From assembly GCF_036867195.1 (NCBI RefSeq), contig NZ_JBAJII010000001.1, positions 2,976,001 to 3,040,000 on the forward strand: DNA of 64,000 nucleotides, read 5' to 3'. Positions within the stretch are counted from its first letter, which is position 1; the number at the start of each line of letters is the position of its first letter. The notes beneath the pieces were generated by a model that had not been told where the DNA came from, made no database searches, and worked only from the letters and a program-made list of their open reading frames with translations. Below, piece by piece: positions 32,785-42,674 of the stretch. This stretch comes from Arthrobacter sp. Soc17.1.1.1 (lineage in GTDB: Bacteria > Actinomycetota > Actinomycetes > Actinomycetales > Micrococcaceae). The translations under genes were made by a program, and so were the position numbers.

Positions 32785-35373
32785 CTAGACCCGCACGCCG
32801 ACCGATTCCTTCTCGTCCTCGTCGCGGTCGTCAGCAGCCGGGATCCCCGGCTGCTGACGCTGGAGCTTCGCGCCCTCGACGTCCACGTCGGGCAGGATCC
32901 GCCCCAGCCAGGCGGGCAGCCACCAGGCGTGCCGGCCGAGCAGGTACATGGCCGCCGGTACGAGGGTCATGCGCACCACGAAGGCATCCAGCAGCACGCC
33001 GAACGCGAGCCCGAACCCGATGGGGCGCACCATGGCCAGGTGGGAGAACACGAAGCCCGCGAACACCGAGACCATGATGATCGCCGCCGCCGTGACCACG
33101 CGCGCGCCGTGGCTGAACCCGATGCGCACCGCGGCCTTCGGATCATCGCCGTGGACGTAGGCCTCGCGCATGCCCGAGACCAGGAACATCTGGTAGTCCA
33201 TCGCGAGGCCGAACAGCACACCGATCAGGATGATCGGCAGGAAGCTCAGGATGGGGCCCGGGTTCGTGACCCCGAAGACGTCGCCCAGCCAGCCCCACTG
33301 GTAGATGGCCACCGTCGCGCCGAAGCTGGCCAGCAGCGAGAGCAGGAACCCGGCCGTGGCGATGATGGGGACGAGGATCGAGCGGAACACGAGCAGCAGC
33401 AGGATCAGTGACAGCCCCACGACGATGCCGAGGTAGAGCGGCAGCGCCTCCATGAGCTTGGCGGAGACGTCGATGTTCGCCGCGGTCTGGCCCGTCACGG
33501 CGATGGGTACGCCGGTCTGCTCCTCCACGTCGTCGGTGGCCGCACGGAGATCCCGGACGAGGTTCTCGGTGGTCTCGCTGGCCGGGCCCTCCTCGGGGAT
33601 GACCTGGAAGATCGCCGTGCGGCCGTCCTCGCTCACGGTCGCGGGGACGGAGGCCGCGACATCGGGCACCTCGCTCAGCAGATCGTTCACGTCGAGCCGC
33701 AGGGCCGTGAGTTCGGCCTCGTCGGCCGTCTCCGGCAGCGATCCGACGACGATCAGCGGACCGTTGGTCCCTGCGCCGAACTTGTCCCCGATGGTGCTGT
33801 AGGCCTGGAACGCCGTCGAGTCGGCCGGTTCGGTACCGCCGTCGGGCAGCCCCACACGCAGTTGCGCCGCCGGGACGGCGATGACACCCAGCAGGAGCAC
33901 GCCCGCGAGGACCGTGAGGACCGGCTTGCGGGTGGCGAACCCACCCCAGCCGGCGCCCTTCGCCGCACGCTGGTCGGCCAGGGATGCCCCGGCCTCCGTG
34001 TCCAGGGGTGCGGCAGCGGAGTGCTTGTGCCCGTGGGCCTTCGCCCAGCGCCGCTTCGAGACGACCCGGCGCCCCATCAGGGCGAGCAGGGCCGGCGTGA
34101 GGGTGAGTGCCACGAGGACGGACACCGCGACGGTGCCTGCAGCGGACAGACCCATGACGGTGAGGAACGGCAGTCCGGGTACCGCGAGCGCGGCGAGCGC
34201 CACGATCACGGTGATGCCGGCGAAGAGGACGGCGTTGCCGGCGGTGCCGGTGGCCCGGGCGATCGACTCCTGCATCTCCATGCCGCGCAGCAGCTGGGTG
34301 CGGTGCCGGTTCACGATGAACAGCGAGTAGTCGATGCCGACGGCGAGGCCGAGCATGAGGGCGAGCACCGGCGAGATGCTGTTCATCTCGATCAGGCCCG
34401 ACAGGGCGAAGGTGATCCCGACGCCCACGCCGACGCCGACGATGGCCATGAGGAGCGGCAGCCCGGCGGCGATGAGGGTGCCGAGCATCAGGATGAGCAC
34501 GACGGCGGCGACGGCCAGACCGATGGCCTCCGTGGCGCCCACGATCCCTGAGACGTCCTCGACGATCTCCTTGCTGTAGTCCACCGTGACGCCGGCGGAC
34601 GAGGCACCGTCGGCCTCCTCCTGCACGGCCTCGCGCAGTTCGGGCGAGACGGCGTTGATCTGCTGGTCGAACTGGACGCTGGCCACGGCGGTGGTGCCGT
34701 CCTCGGACAGCAGGCGCACGCCGGAGCTGGCGTCCAGCTGCCGCTGGGCGAGCTCGAGTTCGGTGCGTCCGGACTCGAGCTGCTCGCGCCCCGCCTCGAG
34801 CTCGGTGCGGCTGGCGTCGAGCTGGGCCTGGCCCTGCTGGAGCTGCTGCTCCGTGGCCGCGGCCTGCGCGGGTGGGAGCTGCGCGCGGGCCTGGTCGAAC
34901 TGGGCACGCTGCGCGTCGAGCTGGGCCTGGCCCTGCTCGAGCTGCTGCTCGCCGGCCGTCAGCTGCTGCTCGCTCGCCTCCAGTTCGGCGCGCCCCGCCT
35001 CGAGCTCGGCGGCGCCGGACGCCACCTGGTCCGCCACGTCGAACGGATCGACGACGCCCCGCACGCCGTCGAGCTCCGCGATCGCTGCGAGCGCCGAGGT
35101 CACGCCGTCGCGCTGGCCGGCCGAGAAGGCCGCGCCGTCGTCGGTGGTGAACACCACGGTGCCCGTGCCGCCCACGGCCTCGGGCAGTTCCTCGCGCAGC
35201 CGGTCCGAGATGCGCTGCGACTCCGTGCCGGGGATGGTGAAGTTGTTCGTCAGGGTGCCGGAGAAGGCGACGGCGGCGCCACCGACGGCGAGCATGATCG
35301 CAAGCCACGCGGAGACGACCCACCACCGCCGTCGGAAGGCGAGCGAACCGAGTCGGTAGAGCAGAAAGGCCAT
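32785..35373 (-). CDS. MMPL/RND family exporter with long heptad-repeat extracytoplasmic loop
   Basis: Transporter of 862 residues with two MMPL halves, each with one helix, a large outer loop and five more helices. The transmembrane motif [15 protein letters not shown] (Asp-Tyr pair used for proton coupling) lies in the first half and [19 protein letters not shown] in the second. The first outer loop carries about 95 residues of seven-residue periodicity ([15 protein letters not shown] through [13 protein letters not shown]), which should form a coiled coil; this resembles YdfJ/HpnN-like exporters. The C-terminal 60 residues are charged and cytosolic. It lies 45 nt after a tetR gene on the same strand and is probably repressed by it. 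Confidence 0.9.
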   Translation of the reverse strand: MAFLLYRLGSLAFRRRWWVVSAWLAIMLAVGGAAVAFSGTLTNNFTIPGTESQRISDRLREELPEAVGGTGTVVFTTDDGAAFSAGQRDGVTSALAAIAELDGVRGVVDPFDVADQVASGAAELEAGRAELEASEQQLTAGEQQLEQGQAQLDAQRAQFDQARAQLPPAQAAATEQQLQQGQAQLDASRTELEAGREQLESGRTELELAQRQLDASSGVRLLSEDGTTAVASVQFDQQINAVSPELREAVQEEADGASSAGVTVDYSKEIVEDVSGIVGATEAIGLAVAAVVLILMLGTLIAAGLPLLMAIVGVGVGVGITFALSGLIEMNSISPVLALMLGLAVGIDYSLFIVNRHRTQLLRGMEMQESIARATGTAGNAVLFAGITVIVALAALAVPGLPFLTVMGLSAAGTVAVSVLVALTLTPALLALMGRRVVSKRRWAKAHGHKHSAAAPLDTEAGASLADQRAAKGAGWGGFATRKPVLTVLAGVLLLGVIAVPAAQLRVGLPDGGTEPADSTAFQAYSTIGDKFGAGTNGPLIVVGSLPETADEAELTALRLDVNDLLSEVPDVAASVPATVSEDGRTAIFQVIPEEGPASETTENLVRDLRAATDDVEEQTGVPIAVTGQTAANIDVSAKLMEALPLYLGIVVGLSLILLLLVFRSILVPIIATAGFLLSLLASFGATVAIYQWGWLGDVFGVTNPGPILSFLPIILIGVLFGLAMDYQMFLVSGMREAYVHGDDPKAAVRIGFSHGARVVTAAAIIMVSVFAGFVFSHLAMVRPIGFGLAFGVLLDAFVVRMTLVPAAMYLLGRHAWWLPAWLGRILPDVDVEGAKLQRQQPGIPAADDRDEDEKESVGVRV

Positions 35374-35418
35374 GGGGGAAGTCCTAGCGGGAAGGAGACG
35401 GACGAGGGGCGGGAAGGG

Positions 35419-36075
35419 TCAGGCGCCGGGGAGGGGATCGGCGTCGGGTGCGGGGTCGGAGAAACCGTCGCGCAGCATGGTCAGCGCCGAGAGGATGCGC
35501 CCTTCGAGCTGCAGCCCGGAGTCGGCGGCGGATCCGGGCGTGTTGGCGGCCCAATCGCGCATGGCGGCCTTGGTGCAGGACAGCACGCTGCCCACGAGAG
35601 CTGTGAGGTAGAGCTCGGACGCGTCGGAGCCGAGGCGCCGGCGCAGCCCCTCGACGATCCGCGCCTCGGCGCGCTCCCACGCGTGCAGCTGCGCCCGCAG
35701 GAGGTCCGGGTTGGTGCTGGCCATGCGGAAGAGGGCACCGTGCTGGGAGAGGCCCTCCATGCGGGTGGTCTCCGTGAAGGCCCGGACGATGGAGTCGAAC
35801 AGGGGTTCGTCCTGCGGCATGCGGCCGAAGACCTGGAGGGCCAGATCGAGGAATCCGTCGGTGCGGACCGTGAGGGCGTCCTCGGCGCTGTGGAAGTAGT
35901 TGAAGAACGTGCGCCGCGACACCCCTGCCCGCTCCGCGATCTGGTCCACCGTGAACGACCCCGGCCCCACGGACAGGGCGAGGTCGAAGGCGGCGTCGGC
36001 GATGGCGCGTCGGGTGTCGATCTTGTTCTGCTCGCGGCGTCCTACCGGCTCCGCATTCTCGGTCATCTCCAGCAC
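35419..36075 (-). CDS. TetR family repressor of the MMPL exporter
   Basis: Regulator of 218 residues. The helix-turn-helix is [32 protein letters not shown] (split around [12 protein letters not shown], near residue 50). The C-terminal half is the ligand-binding helical domain. The GTG start is supported by TAGTCT-TGGACG-GTG (leaderless). An ATG three codons in is the alternative. It heads an operon with the MMPL exporter and is divergent from an aldo/keto reductase. A perfect 15-bp palindrome in the shared upstream region is the likely operator. Confidence 0.9.
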   Translation of the reverse strand: MLEMTENAEPVGRREQNKIDTRRAIADAAFDLALSVGPGSFTVDQIAERAGVSRRTFFNYFHSAEDALTVRTDGFLDLALQVFGRMPQDEPLFDSIVRAFTETTRMEGLSQHGALFRMASTNPDLLRAQLHAWERAEARIVEGLRRRLGSDASELYLTALVGSVLSCTKAAMRDWAANTPGSAADSGLQLEGRILSALTMLRDGFSDPAPDADPLPGA

Positions 36076-36081
36076 CGTCCA

Positions 36082-36087
36082 AGACTA
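36082..36087 (-). promoter_or_regulatory. -10 box of the tetR-MMPL operon
   Basis: TAGTCT on the minus strand, 6 nt before the GTG start of tetR. The palindromic operator lies over the -35 side. Confidence 0.5.
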
Positions 36088-36096
36088 GGGGAAATA

Positions 36097-36111
36097 TTGC
36101 ACACTGTGCAA
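36097..36111. promoter_or_regulatory. Palindromic TetR operator TTGCACACTGTGCAA
   Basis: A perfect 7+1+7 palindrome, 21 nt upstream of the tetR start and about 100 nt upstream of the aldo/keto reductase. It overlaps the expected -35 region of tetR. TTGCAC/GTGCAA arms are common in TetR-family operators. Confidence 0.75.
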
Positions 36112-36210
36112 CGAAGCTTCCGCCACGAACTCCTGCCCACGACCCCCCGCCGCGGCGTACTCTGGCCCAGGCACGACACCCCCGGCACTCCCCTCCTGGA
36201 AGGCGGCCCC

Positions 36211-37194
36211 ATGAAGACCATCACCCTCGGTTCCCCCGGCTCCGGCCTCGATGTCTCCGGACTCGGCCTCGGCTGCATGGCCATGTCGGCGTTCTATACC
36301 GGCAGCGGCACGGACGACGCCGGCTCGACCGCCACCCTGCACCGGGCCCTCGACCTCGGCGTGACCTTCTTCGACACCGCCGAGATCTACGGCCCGTACA
36401 CGAACGAGGAACTGATCGGCCGGGCCTTCAAGGGCAGGCGTGACGAGGTCGTGCTGGCCACGAAGTTCGGCACCATCCGCCACACCGCCGACGGCACACG
36501 GGGGCTCGACGGAAGCCCGGAGAACGTGCGCCTGTCCGTCGAGGGCTCGCTGCGGCGGCTGGGCACGGACCACATCGACCTGTACTACCAGCACCGCATG
36601 GACCCGTCGGTGCCGGTCGAGGACACCATGGGTGCCCTGGCAGAGCTCGTGCAGGACGGCACGATCCGCCACATCGGCCTGTCCGAGGCCGCGCCCGCGA
36701 CGATCCGGAGGGCCCACGCCGTCCATCCGGTGACTGCGCTGCAGACCGAGTACTCGCTGTGGAGCAGGGACCCGGAGCGCGAGATCCTGCCGCTCGTGCG
36801 CGAACTCAGCATCGGCTTCGTCCCCTACTCCCCCCTCGGGCGAGGTTTCCTGACCGGGACCATCCGCTCGGTCGACCAGCTCGACGCCTCCGATTTCCGC
36901 CGCAACAACCCGCGCTTCGCCGGGGAGAACCTGCAGGCGAACATCCGGATCGTCGAACAGGTGGACGACGTCGCGCGGCAGCTGGACGCCACACCGGGTC
37001 AGGTCGCGCTCGCCTGGCTGCTCGCACAGGGTACGGACATCGCGCCGATCCCCGGCACGAAGCAGGTGCGCTACCTGGAGGAGAACGTGGCGGCGGACGG
37101 CCTCGCGCTCTCACCGGAGCAGCTCGCGCAGCTGGACGCCGTGGCCGCGCCCGTCGGTGACCGCTACGAGGACATGTCCGGCGTCGACCGCTAG
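36211..37194 (+). CDS. Aldo/keto reductase
   Basis: NADPH-dependent oxidoreductase of 327 residues, AKR13/YakC-like. The catalytic tetrad can be read as Asp and Tyr in [16 protein letters not shown], Lys in [10 protein letters not shown], and His in [13 protein letters not shown]. The cofactor loop is [12 protein letters not shown] near residue 285. It reduces aldehydes or ketones in the cytosol. GGAAGG lies before the ATG. It is transcribed divergently from the tetR-MMPL operon and shares its operator region, so it could be under the same repressor; this is inference. Confidence 0.9.
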   Translation: MKTITLGSPGSGLDVSGLGLGCMAMSAFYTGSGTDDAGSTATLHRALDLGVTFFDTAEIYGPYTNEELIGRAFKGRRDEVVLATKFGTIRHTADGTRGLDGSPENVRLSVEGSLRRLGTDHIDLYYQHRMDPSVPVEDTMGALAELVQDGTIRHIGLSEAAPATIRRAHAVHPVTALQTEYSLWSRDPEREILPLVRELSIGFVPYSPLGRGFLTGTIRSVDQLDASDFRRNNPRFAGENLQANIRIVEQVDDVARQLDATPGQVALAWLLAQGTDIAPIPGTKQVRYLEENVAADGLALSPEQLAQLDAVAAPVGDRYEDMSGVDR

Positions 37195-37271
37195 CCGGGG
37201 CCGGCACGACGGACGGTTCGCAACCGCGATCTTCTCGACCGCCCGCCATCCGACGGGTGTAGACAGTAAGC

Positions 37272-38183
37272 ATGCTTCGCAAGTCGACGGGGGCCCGCTC
37301 CGATCCCCTGCGCAGTTCGGGCGGGCTCCACGAGGCCAACCGGTTCCAGCGCGGGGTCGCGGAATTCCTCCGTCTCCCGCTGGTGCTGACTGCGGTCTTC
37401 TGCCTCGTCGCCGTCGGCGTGTCCCTCCTGGACCGCCTCACCCCGGACAATGCCGGGTTCCGCACGCTGGTGCGCTCGGTGGTCTCCGAGGACGGTGCCG
37501 TGGACTTCCTGTCCGCCGTGGCCACGAGCCTGCTCACCGTCACCTCGATCACCTTCTCGGTCCTGCTGCTCGCGGTGCAGCAGACGGCGAGCTCCCTGAC
37601 GCCGGTGGTCTTCGACCAGTTCCTGCGCCGGACCTCGAACCAGGTGTACTTCGGCTTCTTCATCGGGGCGACGGCCTTCTCCTTCGTCGTCCTCGGCCTT
37701 GCCCACCAGCAGCCCGCCCCGCTCTACAGCGCTGCCCTGACCCTGGTCCTGGCGGTCGCGTCCCTCGTGGTCCTGCTGATGCTCATCCATTCGACGATCG
37801 ACCAGATGCGCCCCGAGTCCGTGGTGCGTTCCATCCACGAACTCGCACTGCGGGCCCGCGAGGTCGAGCTGAAGATGCTGGGCCGGACCCGCATGGCACG
37901 CCACTCTGATCCGGACCGGACCGAGCGGGAGGTCCACGGGCTGGACACCGGGTTCGTCGCGGTCGACACGGAGAAGCTCGGGGAGATCGCGGGGGCGGCC
38001 GGCGACGACGTCGAGGTGATCGTCGAGGGCCGGCTCGGCGAGTACCTCGTGTTCGACGACCTCCTCGTGCGGCTCGTGGGCGTGGATCCCGAGGACTCCC
38101 GTCATGACGGGGACGTCAATGCCGCGTTCGGTATCGACGACATACCCTCCGACGAACCGGACGCCGTGCACCCGCGCGGCTGA
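37272..38183 (+). CDS. DUF2254 membrane protein, shortened C-terminus
   Basis: Membrane protein of 303 residues. Four hydrophobic helices in the first ~175 residues include SLLTVTSITFSVLLLAVQQT and SSLTPVVFDQFLRRTSNQ, the hallmark of DUF2254. After them comes a soluble domain ending in DVNAAFGIDDIPSDEPDAVHPRG. DUF2254 proteins usually continue for about 100 residues past the FGI segment with a DIAxRALSPGxNDP-like region, which is absent here. So the gene is probably truncated or a short variant. No function is known. TAGACA lies 6 nt before the ATG. Confidence 0.75.
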   Translation: MLRKSTGARSDPLRSSGGLHEANRFQRGVAEFLRLPLVLTAVFCLVAVGVSLLDRLTPDNAGFRTLVRSVVSEDGAVDFLSAVATSLLTVTSITFSVLLLAVQQTASSLTPVVFDQFLRRTSNQVYFGFFIGATAFSFVVLGLAHQQPAPLYSAALTLVLAVASLVVLLMLIHSTIDQMRPESVVRSIHELALRAREVELKMLGRTRMARHSDPDRTEREVHGLDTGFVAVDTEKLGEIAGAAGDDVEVIVEGRLGEYLVFDDLLVRLVGVDPEDSRHDGDVNAAFGIDDIPSDEPDAVHPRG

Positions 38184-38267
38184 CGACGGCGATGACGACG
38201 ACGAGGAACCAGTTTTCAGCAGGTGCTCCACGACCGGTGGAGCCCGCGTACAGGGAGAGGGTAACGA

Positions 38268-40050
38268 ATGTGTGGGATCGCCGGTGAGATGGCCTTCCGT
38301 GGTGCTCGCGCCGACGAGCAGCCCGTGGCGCGGATGGCGGCCGCGATGGAGTCGCGGGGCCCCGACGGGCACGGGAACTGGACCAACGGCTGGGTCGCCC
38401 TGGGACACCGGCGCCTGACCGTCATCGACCTCACCGATGCCGGTGCCCAGCCGATGCACGACTCCGCCTCGGGGCTGTGCATCGTGTTCAACGGCTGCAT
38501 CTACAACTACCCCGAGCTCAGGGCCGAACTGGGCGGTGACGCCGTGTTCTCCTCGACGAGCGACACCGAGGTCATCCTGCGCGCGTACGTCCGCTGGGGC
38601 GAGGACTTCGTGGACCACCTCGTCGGCATGTTCGCCGTCGTGATCGTGGACGAGCCCCGGCAGCGCGTGGTCATGGCGCGTGACCGCCTCGGGATCAAGC
38701 CCCTGTACGTCGCGGACCTGCCCGGGAGGGTGCGCTTCGCCTCCACCCTCCCCGCCCTCGTGGCCGGAGGCGGGATCGACACGTCGATCGACGACGTCGG
38801 CCTCCACCACTACCTGAGCTGGCACTCGATCGTGCCCGCCCCCCCGGACCGTCCTGAAGGGCGTCCGGAAACTGCCGCCCGCCACCGTGCGGGTCATCGA
38901 CGCCGACGGCAGCCGGCGTGACCGCGTGTACTGGAGGCCCGACTACGTGCGCGACCCCGCCAAGGCCGACTGGACGGCCGGCGACTGGCAGGACGCCCTC
39001 CACGACGCCCTCACCACGGCCGTCCGCAGGCGCCTCGTCTCGGACGTCCCGGTGGGGGTGCTGCTCTCGGGCGGCGTCGATTCCAGCCTGATCGTCGCCC
39101 TGCTCGCCGAACTCGGGCAGGAAGGGCTCAATACCTTCAGCATCGGGTTCGACGGTGCGGGCGGGGAGGAGGGCGACGAGTTCCGCTACTCGGACCTCAT
39201 CGCCGAGAAGTACGGCACCCGGCACCACAGGATCCATATCGACGGCAGCGAACTGGTACCCGCCATCGAGGACACGATCGCCGCGATGACGGAGCCCATG
39301 GGCACGCAGGACGTCACCGGGTTCTACCTGCTGTCGAAGACCGTCTCGGAGCACATCAAGGTGGTGCAGTCCGGTCAGGGCGCCGACAAGGTGTTCGCCG
39401 GCTACGCCTACCACCAGCCCGCCGCCACCGTCGCCCGCGACGCGGCGCTGGACGCCTTCACCGGGGCGTTCCTCGACCGGACGCACGAGGAGATCGCCGA
39501 CGTCGTCGAGCCCGAGTGGCTCGTGCCGACCGACGTGAGCCGGGCCCTGCTGGCGGCGCACCTCGGCGCGCCCGGTGCGGAGACGGCGCTCGACGCCGTG
39601 CTGCGCCTCGACACCCACCTGCTGCTCGTGGACGATCCCGTCAAGCGCGTGGACAGCATGACCATGGCGTGGGGCCTCGAGGCACGCGTACCGTTCCTCG
39701 ACCAGGACCTCGTGCGCCTGGCGGCGCAGTGCCCGCCCGAGCTGAAGGCGACGCAGGGCGGCAAGGGCATCCTGAAGGACCTCGCACGGAAGGTCATCCC
39801 CGCCGAGGTCATCGACCGGCCGAAGGGCTACTTCCCCGTGCCGCCGGTGAAGTACCTCGCCGAGCCGCTGCTCACGACGGTGCGTGACGCACTCCGGGCC
39901 CCCGAGGCGAAGGACCGCGGGCTGTTCCGTGCCGACTACGTGGACCACCTGCTCGAGAGCCCCAACGTCCACTACAGCCCCGGCGGCAACAACATGCTGT
40001 GGCAGCTCGGCGTCCTGGAACTGTGGCTGCAGCAGCACGGCATCACCTGA
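38268..40050 (+). pseudogene. NAGGN-type amidotransferase (asparagine synthase family), frameshifted
   Basis: The enzyme family (N-acetylglutaminylglutamine amidotransferase, asparagine-synthetase-like) amidates the osmolyte dipeptide NAGGN. The N-terminal glutaminase domain begins with the catalytic MCGIAGEMAFRG and continues through RGPDGHGNW, FNGCIYNYPELRAEL and LHHYLSWHSIVPAP. At that point the frame breaks inside a run of seven C (38839-38845). The rest, RTVLKGVRKLPPATV, continues in the next frame with the ATP site PVGVLLSGGVDSSLIVALL to the stop. One C fewer would restore a full protein of about 593 residues. Both halves are otherwise intact, so this is either a recent mutation, a base-call error, or slippage. 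GGAGAGGG precedes the ATG. The usual partner ligase gene is not adjacent. Confidence 0.82.
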
Positions 40051-40063
40051 CGGACGGCACGCC

Positions 40064-40804
40064 TCAGGGTTTCCCGCGGGTGCGTACCGGGAGGTTGCCC
40101 GTGATGGCCAGCTCCTCGGCGACCGCCAGGAGTTTCAGGTTCGACGTCGTGGAGACCTGTACCAGCATGATGAACGCCTGACCGGCCGTCAGGCCGTACC
40201 TCTCCATGAGGATCCCCTTGGCCTGGCCGATCAGGTCCCTGGTGGCGATGGCGTCCTTGAACTGGTGCAGTTTCTGCGCATCGGCGACGGCGACGGCGGC
40301 ATGGGACGCCACCAGCGCTCCGACGTACTCGGACTCCTCGGTGAAGGCGTGCGCCGAGCGTCCCACGAGGTTCAGCGCGCCGAGGTTGTCGCCCTCGACG
40401 AAGAGACGGAAGCAGAGCATGCTGCCCGCCCCCGCAGCAGCAGCGCCGGCCGAGAACCTCGGCCAGCGGTGCTCGGTGCGCAGCTCCGGCACGATGACGA
40501 TCTCCTCGTGGTAGACGGCGCTCATGCACGGCCCCTCCCCCGTCCGCTCCTGGAGCTCGTCGAGCGTGCGGGCGAGATCTCCGGTCGGCGCCCGGGACTG
40601 CACCCCGCGGCGGCCGGTCACCAGGGTGATCGACGCCTCGTCGGCGCCGGGCACGAGCATCACCGCGGTCCGGACGAGGCGCTCGAGGACTGCATCCTCG
40701 GAGTTCTCCCGCTGCAGGGACCGCGCGAGGTCGCCCAGGCGGTGGGCGATGTCGTCCTGTGGTGCGATCCAGCCGTTCAGGTCGTGCCCGTTCTCCGTGG
40801 CCAT
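40064..40804 (-). CDS. GAF-ANTAR domain regulator
   Basis: Cytosolic protein of 246 residues. The N-terminal GAF-like sensor domain spans about 50-170 (MLVPGADEASITLVTGRRGV, GPCMSAVYHEEIVIVPEL). The C-terminal ANTAR RNA-binding domain spans about 180-240 (DLIGQAKGILMERYGLTAGQAFIMLVQVS). ANTAR proteins bind paired hairpins in nascent RNA and prevent termination. The target here is unknown. Similar GAF-ANTAR genes are abundant in Arthrobacter. The ATG with GGGAG upstream was chosen over more upstream codons. It is convergent with the amidotransferase pseudogene. Confidence 0.85.
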   Translation of the reverse strand: MATENGHDLNGWIAPQDDIAHRLGDLARSLQRENSEDAVLERLVRTAVMLVPGADEASITLVTGRRGVQSRAPTGDLARTLDELQERTGEGPCMSAVYHEEIVIVPELRTEHRWPRFSAGAAAAGAGSMLCFRLFVEGDNLGALNLVGRSAHAFTEESEYVGALVASHAAVAVADAQKLHQFKDAIATRDLIGQAKGILMERYGLTAGQAFIMLVQVSTTSNLKLLAVAEELAITGNLPVRTRGKP

Positions 40805-40912
40805 GATGGCTCCCAGCTCTGACGCACGGCGCTCGTGGAGCACGAACTGCCCGGTCAGGCACCGCCACCGTACCAGCGGCAGCATCCAGCACCTAAGGTT
40901 CATGCTCGGCTG

Positions 40913-40918
40913 TACTAT
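40913..40918 (+). promoter_or_regulatory. -10 box of the CDF-arsR operon
   Basis: TACTAT-CAGGGT-ATG: a near-consensus -10 hexamer exactly 6 nt before the CDF start codon. Confidence 0.6.
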
Positions 40919-40924
40919 CAGGGT

Positions 40925-41839
40925 ATGGGTTCACATCACCACACAACGGCAGATGCGGGCAGGCGGGGTCCGCTCGCAGGCGCTCTGGCCATCACGCTCA
41001 CCGTGTTCGTGCTGCAGGTCGCCGGTGCACTGTGGACCGGCAGCCTCGCCCTGCTCTTCGACTCCGTCCACGTCCTGACCGACGCCGCCGGCCTGGCGAT
41101 GGCCCTCGGCGCCGCGACCCTCTCGGTCCGACCTGCCACGCCGCGCCGTTCCTGGGGATTCCGGCGGGCCGAGGTGATCGCCGCCCTGCTGCAGGCGGCC
41201 TTCCTGCTCGCGGTGGGGGCATACGTGCTGATCGAGGGCGTCCGACGCCTGATCACCCCGGAGGACGTCGCCGCTCCGGAGATGATCGTCTTCGGTGTGA
41301 TCGGCCTCGCGGGCAACCTCGCAGCCCTCGCCCTCCTCGCCCGGCACCGCGCTGCCAGCTTCAACCTGAGGGCCGCGTTCCTCGAGGTGCTGAACGACGC
41401 GCTGGGGTCCGTGGCGGTGATCGTCGCCGCCGTCGTCATCACCCTGACCGGCTGGATGCGGGCGGACGCCGTCGTGGCCCTGCTCATCGGCGCCCTGATC
41501 ATCCCCCGCACCCTCAAGCTGCTGCGCGAGACCATCGACGTACTGCTCGAATCCACGCCTGCCGGGATCGACCTCGAGGAGGTGCGCGCCCACATCGCCC
41601 GCCTGCCGCAGGTACGGGACGTCCACGACCTGCACATCACGCAGATTGCCACCGGGCTGCCCGTGCTCACCGCGCACATCGTCGTGGACGACGACTGCTA
41701 CCGCGACGGGTCCGCGCACGCCGTCCTCGACCAGCTCCAGGAGTGCGTGGCCGGGCACTTCGCCGTGAGCATCGACCACTGCACGTTCCAGATCGAGCCC
41801 CTGGACCACGTGCCCCACGAGACGGAGCTGAGCCACTGA
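40925..41839 (+). CDS. Cation diffusion facilitator (Zn/Co/Cd exporter, CzcD-like)
   Basis: Metal/proton antiporter of 304 residues with six transmembrane helices and a C-terminal cytosolic domain. A short His cluster opens the protein (GSHHHTTAD). The membrane metal-site residues are in LLFDSVHVLTDAAGLAMAL (helix 2) and LEVLNDALGSVAVIV (helix 5). In the latter an Asn replaces the usual first His, as in several actinobacterial members. It exports divalent metal from the cytosol. Its stop overlaps the ATG of an arsR gene (TGATG), so metal-responsive control is likely. Leaderless start. Confidence 0.9.
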   Translation: MGSHHHTTADAGRRGPLAGALAITLTVFVLQVAGALWTGSLALLFDSVHVLTDAAGLAMALGAATLSVRPATPRRSWGFRRAEVIAALLQAAFLLAVGAYVLIEGVRRLITPEDVAAPEMIVFGVIGLAGNLAALALLARHRAASFNLRAAFLEVLNDALGSVAVIVAAVVITLTGWMRADAVVALLIGALIIPRTLKLLRETIDVLLESTPAGIDLEEVRAHIARLPQVRDVHDLHITQIATGLPVLTAHIVVDDDCYRDGSAHAVLDQLQECVAGHFAVSIDHCTFQIEPLDHVPHETELSH

Positions 41840-42195
41840 TGCTGCAGACGCTGACCTCCACCTTGGTGCTGCAGCGCGTTGGTACCGCGCTGTCCGACCC
41901 CACCCGCGTGCGGATCCTGGTGGCCCTGCGGGACGCCCCCGCCTACCCCAGCGATCTCGCCGATCTGCTCGGCGTCAGCCGGCAGAGCCTGTCCAACCAC
42001 CTCTCCTGCCTGCGCGGCTGCGGGCTCGTGGTGTCGGTCCCCGAAGGCCGTCGGTCCCGCTACGAGCTGGTGGACCCGAAGCTCGGCCACGCGCTGACCG
42101 ACCTCCTCGGCATCGTCCTCGCCGTGGATCCCGCGCATCCGGGACACTCCGCGCACCCCGGACCCGCGACGGGCGGGCTCGCGGAGCGCTCATGA
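41839..42195 (+). CDS. ArsR/SmtB family metalloregulator
   Basis: Repressor of 118 residues with the winged-helix core VGTALSDPTRVRILVALRD, YPSDLADLLGVSRQSLSNHLSCLRGCGL and the wing VPEGRRSRYELVDP. Cys residues in HLSCLRGCG and His residues in the tail (HPGHSAHPG) could bind metal, similar to CmtR/NmtR-type sensors; this is inference. It is translationally coupled to the CDF exporter and likely represses both until Zn, Cd or Co binds. A hairpin follows. Confidence 0.9.
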   Translation: MLQTLTSTLVLQRVGTALSDPTRVRILVALRDAPAYPSDLADLLGVSRQSLSNHLSCLRGCGLVVSVPEGRRSRYELVDPKLGHALTDLLGIVLAVDPAHPGHSAHPGPATGGLAERS

Positions 42196-42234
42196 CGGAA
42201 GGGGCCGACGCGACCTCCGCGCCGGCCCCTTCCG
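42196..42234. terminator. Terminator between arsR and DUF779 genes
   Basis: CGGAAGGGGCCG and its reverse complement CGGCCCCTTCCG form a 12-bp stem. It sits between convergent genes and can serve both. Confidence 0.75.
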
Positions 42235-42243
42235 GTGTGCCTC

Positions 42244-42666
42244 CTAGCCCATGAGGCGTGAGCGGATCAGGAACCTCTTCCCCTCCGGCGCCTCCACCGA
42301 GAAGCCGCTCCCCCGCCCGGGCACCACGTCGACCGTCAGGTGCGTGTGGCGCCAGTACTCGAACTGCTCCCTCGACATCCAGAAGTCGATGAGGCGGGGA
42401 CCGGATGTCCCGTCCGGGCCGGCCGACGATCCCCCGTCACCGGTCGAGATGTCGAGGACACCGAGCAGCACGTCCGCCTCGGCGGTGATGAACTCGCCCG
42501 CCGGATAGCACATCGGTGACGAGCCATCGCAGCATCCGCCCGACTGGTGGAACATCAGTGGCCCGTGGATCAGCCACAGCTTGTCCAGCAGTTCGACGGC
42601 GCTGTCCGTGAGCGCCACCCGGGAGAAGGTCTCCCCCGGGATGGTCACCGAGGCTTCGACGGTCAT
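42244..42666 (-). CDS. DUF779 domain protein
   Basis: Protein of 140 residues of DUF779, a family regularly found beside aldehyde dehydrogenases. It shows the Cys-rich GPLMFHQSGGCCDGSSPMCY near residue 40 and the later FEYWRHTHLTVDVVPGRGSGFSVE. The conserved Cys and His suggest metal or cofactor binding, but no function is established. The ATG follows GGAGGGACC. It lies 8 nt after the aldehyde dehydrogenase stop and is surely in the same operon. Confidence 0.85.
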   Translation of the reverse strand: MTVEASVTIPGETFSRVALTDSAVELLDKLWLIHGPLMFHQSGGCCDGSSPMCYPAGEFITAEADVLLGVLDISTGDGGSSAGPDGTSGPRLIDFWMSREQFEYWRHTHLTVDVVPGRGSGFSVEAPEGKRFLIRSRLMG

Positions 42667-42674
42667 GGTCCCTC

